Part shown: positions 18,181 to 27,139 of the stretch, one piece after another
Numbering within the stretch: position 1 is the stretch's first letter
How the letters are laid out: each line of letters starts with the position of its first letter
Origin: Saprospiraceae bacterium
Lineage (GTDB): Bacteria; Bacteroidota; Bacteroidia; Chitinophagales; Saprospiraceae
Assembly (NCBI GenBank): GCA_022448995.1
Contig: JAKVCT010000006.1
Span: 1-55,752 of the forward strand
Length of the DNA: 55,752 bases
Reading direction: 5' to 3'
The notes under the pieces: generated by a model
The model's database searches: none
What the model saw: the letters and a program-made list of their open reading frames with translations, nothing else
Told to the model about the DNA's origin: nothing
Program-made: the position numbers and the translations under genes

Positions 18181-18260
18181 GTGAAAAATTATGACAAAGT
18201 TTAAGCACAAACCATACACTTTTATACTCTGAAAAGATTAAATAACCAACTTACAACCTT

Positions 18261-19241
18261 ATGAGAAAGGAAAAGTTTGTTTATAATAAACACACACTTC
18301 GCTACGAAAAAGTGCAACTATCTGATAAAGATATTTTGTTGCGTGTTATGGGAGGCTTAGGTATAGTGGGTGTGTATACTATGATTGTATTGGCACTTAT
18401 TCCTAAAAAGTCAGATCCAAATGAAGGGAATACTGAACTAGCTTTAATGAATCAAAAGTACCAAGAACTAAATACACAATTAGACCTAATTTCTAGTTCT
18501 CTAGATAATATACATGAGCGAGACGCTGCGATCTACAGAGAGATCTTGGAAATGGATCCGAAAGATGATGCTGTTTGGAGAGGAGGAAAAGGAGGAAGCG
18601 ATAAATACGCAGAGTTCAGAAATTTATCAAATAGTGAAATTCTGGTAGAAACAGCGAAGAAAATTTCAAGACTAAAACATCAAGTTTCTGTAACAGCAAG
18701 CTCACAAGACGAAATTGTAGAACAAGCAAAGTCCAAGGAAAAAATGCTAAAGCATATTCCTTCTATTCGTCCAATTCGCTCTCCCAAAAAGAAATTAAGT
18801 GCCTTGTCTGGGTTTGGATATAGAACCCACCCTGTATATAAGATCCGTAAAATGCACACAGGTATTGATTTTGGTGCACGCAAAGGTACTCCACTTTATG
18901 CTACAGGTGATGGTAAAATCGCTCGTGTAGAATATAAGAAAACAGGTTATGGTAAAAATGTAGTGATTGATCATGGTTATGGATACAAGTCTTTGTATGC
19001 ACATATGTCAAAAGTTGAAGTTCGTGTGGGACAAAAGGTGAAAAAAGGTCAGCAGATTGGTCGTGTAGGAAGTACAGGAACATCAACTTCACCTCACGTA
19101 CATTATGAAATCATCTACAGAGGTAAGAAAATCAACCCAATGCCATATTGTTTGGATGGTTTAACTCCTGATGAATATAAAGCTTTCGTAGAAGCTGTTA
19201 AAGCTGAAAATCAGGCAATGTCCTTTGGATCTACAAAGTAA
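18261..19241 (+). CDS. M23-family zinc metallopeptidase (LytM domain), membrane-anchored
   Basis: M23 peptidases cut peptidoglycan cross-links or act as inactive activators of cell-wall amidases. One membrane segment at about 27-47 places the rest in the periplasm, followed by a helical linker (about 58-170). The LytM domain keeps all usual zinc and catalytic residues: H199 and D203 (HTGIDF), H248 (YAHMS) and H279/H281 (SPHVHYE), so it is predicted to be active. At 326 residues it is typical of Bacteroidota members found next to alaS. A small MerR regulator gene follows after a terminator. Confidence 0.93.
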   Translation: MRKEKFVYNKHTLRYEKVQLSDKDILLRVMGGLGIVGVYTMIVLALIPKKSDPNEGNTELALMNQKYQELNTQLDLISSSLDNIHERDAAIYREILEMDPKDDAVWRGGKGGSDKYAEFRNLSNSEILVETAKKISRLKHQVSVTASSQDEIVEQAKSKEKMLKHIPSIRPIRSPKKKLSALSGFGYRTHPVYKIRKMHTGIDFGARKGTPLYATGDGKIARVEYKKTGYGKNVVIDHGYGYKSLYAHMSKVEVRVGQKVKKGQQIGRVGSTGTSTSPHVHYEIIYRGKKINPMPYCLDGLTPDEYKAFVEAVKAENQAMSFGSTK

Positions 19242-19269
19242 TAAGTTTATACAATAATATACATTACGT

Positions 19270-19312
19270 CAAAAACGCAAAATCTAACACTAACTAGATT
19301 TTGCGTTTTTTT
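19270..19312 (+). terminator. Terminator after the M23 peptidase gene
   Basis: AAAAACGCAAAATCTA and TAGATTTTGCGTTTTT form a perfect 16-bp stem with an 8-base loop and a T run. It separates the peptidase from the MerR gene, which begins 15 bases after the stem and must be read through or have its own start. Confidence 0.85.
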
Positions 19313-19326
19313 ATCTACCTATAATT

Positions 19327-19635
19327 ATGTCAAACCAAAGCTATACCTTAGTCGATCTTACTCAGCTGTTAGGAGTACGTTCAGTGACCATTAAATCTTG
19401 GATGAAACACTTCAGCGATTATTTAGGAGATTTATCCAAAAAGGAAAAATTCTCAGCAGATGATCTAGAAAAATTCAAAATCATTCAGAATCTAGTCAAG
19501 GTTAGAGGGTTTACTGTAGATGGGGCAAAGCGTGAAATAGCCAACAAAAATGATTTTTTGGAGGAAAGAGAGAAAGTAGTAAAACAGCTCACAAATTTGC
19601 GCCGATTTTTAGTTGATCTTAGAGACTCTGTCTAG
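19327..19635 (+). CDS. Small MerR-family transcriptional regulator
   Basis: This 102-residue protein is mostly a MerR-type winged helix-turn-helix: YTLVDLTQLLGVRSVTIKSWMKHF at the N-terminus, then FSADDLEKFKIIQNLVKVRGFTVDGAKREI, which matches the second helical pair. A short C-terminal helix may dimerise. No effector-binding domain is present. It is next to the M23 peptidase gene, an arrangement I recall from other Bacteroidota, but its targets are unknown. Confidence 0.85.
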   Translation: MSNQSYTLVDLTQLLGVRSVTIKSWMKHFSDYLGDLSKKEKFSADDLEKFKIIQNLVKVRGFTVDGAKREIANKNDFLEEREKVVKQLTNLRRFLVDLRDSV

Positions 19636-19967
19636 AGTACAATAAAATTAGTGTATTCTGTTAATAGGAGTACAATTTTAGCTTCGCTGAGTACTTCGGG
19701 GGTAACTTCGTTGAGCTCGCTATGGGCTCGGCTCTTTCAGATCGTCAATGTTCGTCCTTCTTTGTTGCTGACAACCCATATAGTCCAATTGACCCAGTTG
19801 GGTAGATTTTGCTAAGTTTTTAGCAAAACTGAGTCTTGATTATTACGTTTGACAGGACATTTTTTCACGTGATTTCTTTTTAAATTAATCTTGTAAGTGG
19901 TTGATTATTAGTTACTTATACTTAATGCTGAGCCACAAAGTGCTTCACCCCAAGTATTTTCTTCTGT
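19636..19967. other. Intergenic region with a partial family A repeat
   Basis: The segment 19675-19740 has TTAGCTTCGCTGAG, CTTCGGGGGTAAC and CTTCGTTGAGC, the same modules as repeat family A at 55680-55740. The remainder is unremarkable AT-rich sequence. The flanking genes converge. Confidence 0.5.
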
Positions 19968-21320
19968 TTACATTCGATTAGAATTAGGTTGGATCAAGTG
20001 TTGTAATTTATCCAAGGTTAGAGGCTTGCTTATAAACGCCTGTACATGCTTGAAGTTTAAGGATCGTTTGCGATCCTGAGGATCAATAGAAGAACTAAGA
20101 ATACAAATCTTACAGTCTAAGCTCAATGTACCTTGTGTCAAGCGTAGAAAATCCCAACCAGAAAGTATAGGCATATTCAAATCTAAGAATATAAGATCAG
20201 GAACATGTTCTTGTAGGTAATCCAAAGCTTTGCTTACAGAGGACTGATGCTCTACAAGAATAGACTGGTCAAAATTATTGATTGTGCGTACAACAATTTT
20301 ACTGAATAGCAAGTCATCATCTATTACTAATATATTCTTGATAGGATAGGTGTAGACTGTAGTATCTACAGATAATAAGTCTGAAGAACGCAACATCTTG
20401 TTCAAGGTGCACACAGTTTCATCAAGTTGTTCTGTACAAGCTTTGAGGTCTTCTAACAATTCCTTGTTTTCATCATGTCGATGAGCTTTTAGCTGATATA
20501 AATCAAGTAAACCTCGAATATTGACAATAGGTGAACGAAGTTCATGTGATGTGGCCTTTGCATAACTCTCCAATTGTTGGTTTTTAAACACTAAGGCAAT
20601 CTCTTGTTTTTTCTGTCGAGTAATATCTAGACTCAAAACTAGATAATGTTTGGGGACATTAGGAGTAGCTTGCAGTGCATATACTTTTAGTTCAGTCCAT
20701 ATGGATCCTCCATTTTTAGGATAATATAGGAGCTCAATACTGAACTCTCCTAGTTCCTCAACTCTGTGTTGGAAAAAATCAAATGTGTTGTCATCTGAAA
20801 ATTCACGGGCTAGAAGGGTAAAAGGTTGTTTTCCCAAAATATCTTCAGGAGTATATCCAAGAATACGAGTAAAAGCATTATTTATCCAGGTTACTTGTCC
20901 TTGTTCATTAAGAATCATGCTTGCTTCATTGCTGAATTGTGCAAGTTTATTGGATAGATCTGGGTGTATTGTATTAAGGTGATACTGATGGATTGATTTC
21001 ACAATTTGTGAAGGTCTAGTATGAAGATGTTTTTCCTGTTGATTTACAAGATTTTCTTCATATAGATAGATGTAGTTTCCCTCAGCAGTTTTTATTCTAT
21101 AGCTTACACTAGTCTTCTTTCCCTCCTCTGTGGCTGTTTTCCAGGCATATTGAACAGAGGCTAAATCTTCTTCATGGATGAGCTCAAAGTATTCCTGAAT
21201 GGAAGGAAAATGTTGTATAGAATAACCCAATAATATTGAATGACTCGAGAAAATAAGGTTTTGGGTCTTTTGATCTATAATTAAGATATGTTGCGATTTA
21301 TTTGTAGTCAGTCTATCCAT
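19968..21320 (-). CDS. PAS-PAS-HisKA-receiver signalling protein lacking the histidine-kinase ATPase domain
   Basis: This 450-residue cytoplasmic protein has two PAS sensor domains (about 10-95 and 125-238). A HisKA dimerisation/phosphoacceptor helix pair follows, with H259 in SHELRSP, and then, after only a short linker, a receiver domain (about 328-445) with IDDD at 333-336, phosphoacceptor D380 in FLDLNMP, and K432. The HATPase_c domain with N, G1 and G2 boxes that normally sits between HisKA and receiver is missing, yet the reading frame is clean. It cannot phosphorylate itself with ATP as drawn and may take phosphate from, or dimerise with, another kinase. No membrane segment is seen. 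Confidence 0.85.
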   Translation of the reverse strand: MDRLTTNKSQHILIIDQKTQNLIFSSHSILLGYSIQHFPSIQEYFELIHEEDLASVQYAWKTATEEGKKTSVSYRIKTAEGNYIYLYEENLVNQQEKHLHTRPSQIVKSIHQYHLNTIHPDLSNKLAQFSNEASMILNEQGQVTWINNAFTRILGYTPEDILGKQPFTLLAREFSDDNTFDFFQHRVEELGEFSIELLYYPKNGGSIWTELKVYALQATPNVPKHYLVLSLDITRQKKQEIALVFKNQQLESYAKATSHELRSPIVNIRGLLDLYQLKAHRHDENKELLEDLKACTEQLDETVCTLNKMLRSSDLLSVDTTVYTYPIKNILVIDDDLLFSKIVVRTINNFDQSILVEHQSSVSKALDYLQEHVPDLIFLDLNMPILSGWDFLRLTQGTLSLDCKICILSSSIDPQDRKRSLNFKHVQAFISKPLTLDKLQHLIQPNSNRM

Positions 21321-21811
21321 AAGTTATTCGATCTTTAGATTATCTTGATAGTTCTTAACTTATCTAAGTATGAAAACATTTAATCAGTAACTTCCATTGA
21401 TCGGTTTATTGCTAATCTATCTTTGAATGTAGATATATTCTATTCAATGGAGTTTTAATCGTTTTAATATTCATGAAGTGGGGGGAGATTTTCCTCATGG
21501 TCATGAATCGAGTAAGGATTTGTTGCGATAAGTGAATTCTGGATTTACTCTTAGGATTCTAATATATCACTTTTATCAAATACAGCCAAGTTTTTAATCT
21601 AAGATTCTTGAAAATACTGAAGCAGTATATACAAAAATTGCTTATTATGTTTAATATTTTTACATTTACAACTGTCAGTAAGCAGCCATACTATCTAGAT
21701 TTTAATGGAATGTGATGTGGAGTACATGAGTAATAAATTCAATCATATTTTCAATACTAAAGGGATGTTTTTTAATCTATTAGGCTAGGTAAATATCTGT
21801 TAAATAAATAG
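21321..21811. other. Divergent intergenic region, nothing recognised
   Basis: This AT-rich 491-bp gap lies between the PAS-HisKA-REC gene and the amidohydrolase gene. It must contain promoters for both. I see no repeat, RNA gene or open frame that I can support. Confidence 0.4.
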
Positions 21812-21841
21812 TTGAAAAAATATAACATTAATATAGAAGTT

Positions 21842-23029
21842 ATGCGTAAAATAAGTGCAGATTATATTTTTCCTGTTAGCAGTCCTGTAGTAGAGGACAA
21901 AGTTATCATTATAGGAGATCAGAATACTATTTTAGCTATAGAGCCTAAAGAAAAATACGATCCCACAGAAATTGAACTATATAATGGTGTGATTATTCCT
22001 GGATTTGTGAATACACACTGTCACTTGGAGCTTTCCCATATGTTAGGAAAGGTAGACACAGGAACAGAGCTCATCCCTTTTATCAAAAATGTAGTAGAAC
22101 GACGCGGAGCAAGTCCAGAGATTATACAAGAAGCTATTCAAAAAGCATCGGATGAGATGTATCACAATGGAATTGTCGCAGTAGGTGATATCTCTAATGT
22201 AGTAGACACCTTTGCACAAAAACGTTCAGATCAGTTGCGTTATTATACCTTCGTAGAATGTTTTGATTTCTTACAAGAACAACAGGCTCTAACAGAATAC
22301 AATAAATATAAGGCTGTTTATGATCAAGCACCACAAGAGGAGGGAGGTAACCGGCGAAGTTGTGTACCACATGCACCTTATTCGGTATCAAAGCGTTTAT
22401 TTGAGTTGATCAATGCTTGTAATGAGGATCAAGGTCAATTGACCATTAGTATTCATAATCAAGAAACAGTTCCCGAAAATGAACTATTCTTGAATGGTCA
22501 GGGAGATTTTGTTGATTTTTATGGTGGATTTGGTATTTCTTTAGATACTTTCGAAGCAACAGGGCAGAGTGCTATTCATTATGCCTTAGCACATATGGAT
22601 CCTAAGCATCGTACCTTATTTGTACATAATACACTCAGTACAAGAGCAGATATTGCAGCAGCACAAGCTTGGAGTGAGCAAGTTTACTGGGCAACCTGTC
22701 CCAATGCTAATTTATACATTGAAAATCGTTTGCCTAACTACCAAGCTTTTATAGATGAGGGGGCTAGAATGACTATTGGTACAGATAGTTTGACTTCCAA
22801 CTGGCAGTTGTCTATTTTGGAGGAAATGAAAACTATTGCTAAATATCAGTCTTATGTGAGTTTTGAACAGCTTATCACCTGGGCAACGCTAAATGGTGCT
22901 AAAGCTCTAGGTTTTGACCAAGAATTGGGAAGTATTGAGCTAGGAAAATCTTGTGGACTGAATCTCTTGAGCTTAGATCACGGTCAATTGGCAATTACAG
23001 ATAAAACTACAGTAAAACGTCTTGTTTAA
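21842..23029 (+). CDS. Amidohydrolase-superfamily protein (deaminase-like)
   Basis: The protein has the TIM-barrel metal-dependent hydrolase pattern: FVNTHCHLELSHM (H59 and H61), an HNQE segment with the next metal-ligand His, FVHNTLS with another, and GTDSLTSN with the conserved Asp. It resembles the cytosine/guanine deaminase and S-adenosylhomocysteine deaminase group (as MtaD and SsnA), but the substrate cannot be assigned. I chose the ATG at 21842; the frame extends to a TTG at 21812. It is 16 bases ahead of the RemB-like gene, so the two may form an operon. Confidence 0.85.
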   Translation: MRKISADYIFPVSSPVVEDKVIIIGDQNTILAIEPKEKYDPTEIELYNGVIIPGFVNTHCHLELSHMLGKVDTGTELIPFIKNVVERRGASPEIIQEAIQKASDEMYHNGIVAVGDISNVVDTFAQKRSDQLRYYTFVECFDFLQEQQALTEYNKYKAVYDQAPQEEGGNRRSCVPHAPYSVSKRLFELINACNEDQGQLTISIHNQETVPENELFLNGQGDFVDFYGGFGISLDTFEATGQSAIHYALAHMDPKHRTLFVHNTLSTRADIAAAQAWSEQVYWATCPNANLYIENRLPNYQAFIDEGARMTIGTDSLTSNWQLSILEEMKTIAKYQSYVSFEQLITWATLNGAKALGFDQELGSIELGKSCGLNLLSLDHGQLAITDKTTVKRLV

Positions 23030-23044
23030 AAAATAAAGTTTGCT

Positions 23045-24736
23045 ATGAAAAACTGGTTGTTAATTTATCTATGTATCAGTCCCTTGAGTTTACTCCTAGG
23101 GCAAGCATCCACCAATTTACCTCTAAACGATGATAATCATCGAATTTTGGAGCGTATGGAGATCAAAACTAGTGACTTTAAGGGGTTGCATAATCAAATT
23201 CAACCCATTAGTCGCAAGGATGCTCGGTCATTTGTAGAGTCTATGGATACATTGGCGTGGATAAAAGGTTCTAAGCGAAATATGGCTGACTTAAACTATA
23301 TTTTGACTGATAATAATGATGAGGATTCTACTATTAAGAGTAAGAAACCTTTTCTAAAATGGTTTTATCGTACACCCGCGCATTTATATGAGGTTCGCAA
23401 GAAACATTTTTATGTAAATATTAATCCAATATTTCATTTCACAGCAGGTTTAGATCGTTATAATGGGAGTAATAACTTTACATTTATCAACCGACGTGGA
23501 GCAGCTATTCGCGGGAATATTGCCGGTAAGGTCTATTTTTATACAGACATCATTGATAGTCAAGCTGGTTATCCATCCTATGTCCGCAATCGGATTTTAT
23601 CAGAGTCTGCAGTTCCTGGGATGGGATTTTATAAGCAATACAATAGTTCACTAACAGCAGCAGCAGATGATGGGGTTGATTTCTTAATGTCACAAGGCTA
23701 TATTGGATTTAATATCATAGAGCAAATTGGTGTACAAATGGGACATGGACGAAACTTCATAGGGGATGGTTATCGTTCTCTCTTTTTGTCTGATTTCTCA
23801 AATAATTACTTTTACCTAAAGCTAAATACTAGAGTTTGGCGCATTCATTATCAGAACGTTTTTGCTGAGTTGATCCAAAACTATGATCGTGGTCTTGATC
23901 GTGTATTGCCTAAGAAATATATGGCAGCACATTATTTGAGTATCAATGTGTTAAAAAATTTGAATATTGGTTTGTTTGAAACGGTAATCTTTGGGCGAGA
24001 TAGAGGGTTTGAATTGCAATATCTCAATCCCTTGATTTTGTACCGTACTGTAGAGCAAGCAGTGGGAAGTCCTGATAATGTGATGTTGGGGCTGAGCTGG
24101 AAGTACAATTTCTTGAAACGCTTCTCATTTTATGGTCAATTTATTTTGGATGAATTTCGATTTTCCAAAATGGTGGCTACTAATCCTGCTGAGCGAGGTT
24201 GGTGGGCAAATAAATACGGATTGCAGGTTGGGATTAAGTACGTAGATGTAGCAGGGATTGATCATCTAGATCTACAAGTAGAGTACAATACAGTACGTCC
24301 CTACACCTATACTTTTAGGGACAGTTCTGCGAATTATACTCACTACAATCAGCCTTTAGCACATCCATTAGGAGCGAATTTTCAAGAAGTTATTGGAATT
24401 ATTAATTATCAACCCATTCCTAAATTAGGCATTCGCGCACAACTTAATTATGCACGTTATGGTTTAGATACGCTTAGTTCTAATTGGGGGAAAAATGTAC
24501 ATCTGTCCTACACAACTAGAGAGGAGGAATATGGGAACAAAACAGGGCAGGGGACAACAACTAATTTATTGGTTGGTTTATTATGGGTGAGTTACCAAGT
24601 AAGACATAATCTATACTTGGATTTGCAATATCGCTACAGAAGAGAAGATGCTGCTCTAGATAATTTGGATAATTCTGCACATATTCTTAGCTTAGGTATA
24701 CGCTGGAATATAAGTGAGCGTCTCAATGATTTTTAA
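23045..24736 (+). CDS. RemB/Wzi-like outer-membrane beta-barrel protein
   Basis: The 563-residue protein starts with a signal peptide (MKNWLLIYLCISPLSLLLGQA) and continues as alternating aromatic/polar strands typical of an outer-membrane barrel. GHGRNFIGDGYRSLFLSD near 235-255 resembles the Bacteroidota RemB family, linked to gliding motility and related to the Wzi capsule-assembly barrel. The C-terminus ends in strand-like segments (LGIRWNISERLNDF). It lacks a T9SS tail and is not a TonB-dependent receptor. The family call is from recall of motifs. It lies between the amidohydrolase and acyl-CoA dehydrogenase genes on the same strand, with short gaps. Confidence 0.65.
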   Translation: MKNWLLIYLCISPLSLLLGQASTNLPLNDDNHRILERMEIKTSDFKGLHNQIQPISRKDARSFVESMDTLAWIKGSKRNMADLNYILTDNNDEDSTIKSKKPFLKWFYRTPAHLYEVRKKHFYVNINPIFHFTAGLDRYNGSNNFTFINRRGAAIRGNIAGKVYFYTDIIDSQAGYPSYVRNRILSESAVPGMGFYKQYNSSLTAAADDGVDFLMSQGYIGFNIIEQIGVQMGHGRNFIGDGYRSLFLSDFSNNYFYLKLNTRVWRIHYQNVFAELIQNYDRGLDRVLPKKYMAAHYLSINVLKNLNIGLFETVIFGRDRGFELQYLNPLILYRTVEQAVGSPDNVMLGLSWKYNFLKRFSFYGQFILDEFRFSKMVATNPAERGWWANKYGLQVGIKYVDVAGIDHLDLQVEYNTVRPYTYTFRDSSANYTHYNQPLAHPLGANFQEVIGIINYQPIPKLGIRAQLNYARYGLDTLSSNWGKNVHLSYTTREEEYGNKTGQGTTTNLLVGLLWVSYQVRHNLYLDLQYRYRREDAALDNLDNSAHILSLGIRWNISERLNDF

Positions 24737-24757
24737 AAATTAAAACCTCTAAAATTC

Positions 24758-27070
24758 ATGTCAATAATAGATTATTCCCCACAAGTGGCTGTCCTATTGC
24801 CCTTGTTTTATGTGGGCTGGTCAGATTCTGTTTTGAGTCCAAGTGAAGTAGAATTGATTCAAGCTAAAATTCAAAAGTTTGAGTGGTTAACAGATGAGGA
24901 TAAAGCTTTATTAAATACTTGGAGCAATCCTAATAATATACCTTCTCAAGAACTCATGCAGGCATGGGTGAAAGCTATTCGCTCAACAGCTGCTCAGTAT
25001 ACAGATGATCGTCAAAGCTTAGTTGATTTGGGTATTGAAATGGCTAAGATACAGGATAGAGGGGCTGATAATACGTGGTTAACAGATCATGTTAGAGAAG
25101 CATTGGAAGAGATTGAATCAGCAATTGGGTTGGAGAGTCTAGAGCTACATCGTGGGATCTTAGATCAGCAACAACGTGAGAGAGAAAGCCAAGCTAAAGC
25201 AGAGGATGTTAAGTTTTCGGTAGAGAAATTACAGGCCTTGTTGGATGATGATTATACAGAAGTGCGTGAGAAGGTCTATACTTTACTGAAAGATCCAATT
25301 TTTGAATATCAGAATTTAGTTAACAAGTCTGATTATAGAGAACAGGTATTGCAGTGGTGTAAGATACTAGCAGACTATGGTTATGGTGCAATGGCTTTTC
25401 CTGAGGCTTATGGTGGACAAGATAATATGGGAGCGTATTGTGCTGTCTTTGAGAGTTTAGGCTATCATGATTTAAGCTTGACTGTCAAATTTGGTGTACA
25501 GTTTGGCTTGTTTGGTGGAAGTGTACATGCTTTGGGAACTCAATATCATCACGACAAATACTTAAAGGATATTGGATCCTTAGCCTTACCGGGTTGTTTT
25601 GCGATGACAGAGACAGGACACGGCTCAAATGTTCGTGAATTGGAAACCACAGCAACTTATGATGCTACAACTGATGAGTTAATTATCAATAGCCCTACAC
25701 CTAGTTCTTCCAAAGATTATATTGGAAATGCAGCTTTGCATGCGCGTATGGCTACTGTTTTTGCACAGTTGTATGTCAATGGGGAGCATCAAGGGGTGCA
25801 CGCTGTTTTAGTGCCTATCCGAGATGAGAAAGATCAAGTCTTGGAGGGAATTGAGATAGAAGACTGTCAGTACAAACTAGGCTTGAATGGAGTAGATAAT
25901 GGCCGAATTCGTTTTAATCAAGTGCGTGTTCCTCGCAGGAATCTACTCAATCGTTTTGGTAATATCGATGAGAATGGACAGTATTCTAGCCCAATAGAAA
26001 GCTTATCTAAACGCTTTTTTACGATGTTAGGTACATTAGTCGGTGGGCGTGTTTGTGTGCCTAGAGCAGGTTTGAGTGCTGCCAAGTCAGGTATTGCTAT
26101 TGCAGTACGCTATGCTTTGAAACGCAGACAGTTTGGACCTGATCAGGAACCAGAAACACTATTGCTGGATTATCCTTCACACCAGCGTAGATTGATGCCA
26201 TTGCTGGCTAAATCATATGCTATAGACTTTGCTTTGACAGAACTGACAAATCGTTACATCAAGGAAGATAAGGGGGAACATGAAATGCGAGAAATAGAGA
26301 CACTTGCCGCAGGAATGAAGGCTTATAGTACTTGGTTTACGACGGATGCTCTTCAGGAATGTAGAGAGGCCTGTGGTGGTAAGGGCTACTTGGCAGAGAA
26401 TCGCTTTGCTGCCTTGAAAGCTGATTCTGATATATTTACTACGTTTGAAGGGGATAACACCGTCTTGTTGCAGTTGGTTGCAAAGGGAGTTTTGTATGAC
26501 TTTAAGAAAGAATTTGCTGGCGGAGGATTTATGAAGTTAGTGGAGTTTGCTGCAGGGCGTTTTGTAACAAGTGTTCGAGAAAAGAATTTTTTGGCGATTC
26601 GCAATACCGATGAGCGTCATTTGAGGGATGTAGAGTTTCATCTAGAAGCTTTTCGTTATCGTCAACGCGATTTGACGGTTTCTGTAGGGCAACGACTTCG
26701 TAAGTTTATGAGTAGGGGCTTAGATAGTTATCATGCTTTTTTACGCTGCCAAACACATCTACTAGAAGTAGCCGAAGCCTTTATCGAAACACAGGTGTTG
26801 GAATCTTTCGTAGAGGTTATTGAGCGTTGTGAAGACAAGGAGTTGAAAAAAATCTTGAAGCAGGTCTGTGACCTCTATGCCTTACATACCATCGAAGGAC
26901 ACAAGGGCTGGTACTTGGAACAAGAGTATCTGAGTGCTAGTAAGTCTAAGGCTATCCGCAAGGTGGTGGATAAGTTGTGCAAGCTCTTGCGTAATAATGC
27001 GCGTGCGCTAGTGGATGCTTATGGCATTCCGGAGGAATGCTTGGCGGCGCCAATTGCAATGGATAAATAA
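24758..27070 (+). CDS. Acyl-CoA dehydrogenase/oxidase-family protein
   Basis: This FAD enzyme would carry out the first step of beta-oxidation, introducing the 2,3-double bond into acyl-CoA. It has an added N-terminal helical region (about 1-145) before the acyl-CoA dehydrogenase core. The core contains FAMTETGHGSNVRELETTATYD (FAD and substrate region), a KLGLNGVDNGRIRF segment, and ECREACGGKGYLAENRF with TTFEGDNTVLLQ near the active-site end. A further C-terminal helical extension brings it to 770 residues, like the acyl-CoA oxidase-type enzymes common in Bacteroidota. Its partner thiolase and HAD/ECH genes lie 15 kb away, so it is not in an operon with them. Confidence 0.9.
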   Translation: MSIIDYSPQVAVLLPLFYVGWSDSVLSPSEVELIQAKIQKFEWLTDEDKALLNTWSNPNNIPSQELMQAWVKAIRSTAAQYTDDRQSLVDLGIEMAKIQDRGADNTWLTDHVREALEEIESAIGLESLELHRGILDQQQRERESQAKAEDVKFSVEKLQALLDDDYTEVREKVYTLLKDPIFEYQNLVNKSDYREQVLQWCKILADYGYGAMAFPEAYGGQDNMGAYCAVFESLGYHDLSLTVKFGVQFGLFGGSVHALGTQYHHDKYLKDIGSLALPGCFAMTETGHGSNVRELETTATYDATTDELIINSPTPSSSKDYIGNAALHARMATVFAQLYVNGEHQGVHAVLVPIRDEKDQVLEGIEIEDCQYKLGLNGVDNGRIRFNQVRVPRRNLLNRFGNIDENGQYSSPIESLSKRFFTMLGTLVGGRVCVPRAGLSAAKSGIAIAVRYALKRRQFGPDQEPETLLLDYPSHQRRLMPLLAKSYAIDFALTELTNRYIKEDKGEHEMREIETLAAGMKAYSTWFTTDALQECREACGGKGYLAENRFAALKADSDIFTTFEGDNTVLLQLVAKGVLYDFKKEFAGGGFMKLVEFAAGRFVTSVREKNFLAIRNTDERHLRDVEFHLEAFRYRQRDLTVSVGQRLRKFMSRGLDSYHAFLRCQTHLLEVAEAFIETQVLESFVEVIERCEDKELKKILKQVCDLYALHTIEGHKGWYLEQEYLSASKSKAIRKVVDKLCKLLRNNARALVDAYGIPEECLAAPIAMDK

Positions 27071-27126
27071 AAAAAGCCCTAAACCTCGTAGGTTTCTAAA
27101 ACCTACGAGGTTTAGGGCTTTTTTTT
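27069..27126. terminator. Bidirectional terminator between convergent genes (AACCTCGTAGGTT palindrome)
   Basis: AAAGCCCTAAACCTCGTAGG plus TTT pairs fully with the complementary arm ending at 27121 around loop CTA, giving a stem of at least 23 bp flanked by A and T runs on both sides. It immediately follows the acyl-CoA dehydrogenase stop and precedes the stop of the double-PDZ gene. The 12-bp CCTCGTAGGTTT core is shared with 9540-9584. Confidence 0.9.
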
Positions 27127-27139
27127 ATTTACAAGAGGA

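Larger units (their letters stand above)
17874..18260. other. Divergent intergenic region of alaS and the M23 peptidase gene
   Basis: The 387-bp gap holds a duplicated segment of about 41 bp (18022-18063 and 18140-18180) and a consensus promoter for the peptidase gene. No RNA gene was recognised; a T-box leader for alaS was looked for and not seen. Confidence 0.5.

Noticed and set aside
17874..18260. T-box or other riboswitch upstream of alaS
   Set aside because: No T-box bulge sequence (TGGNACCGCG) or terminator hairpin was seen, and T-boxes are not expected in Bacteroidota.
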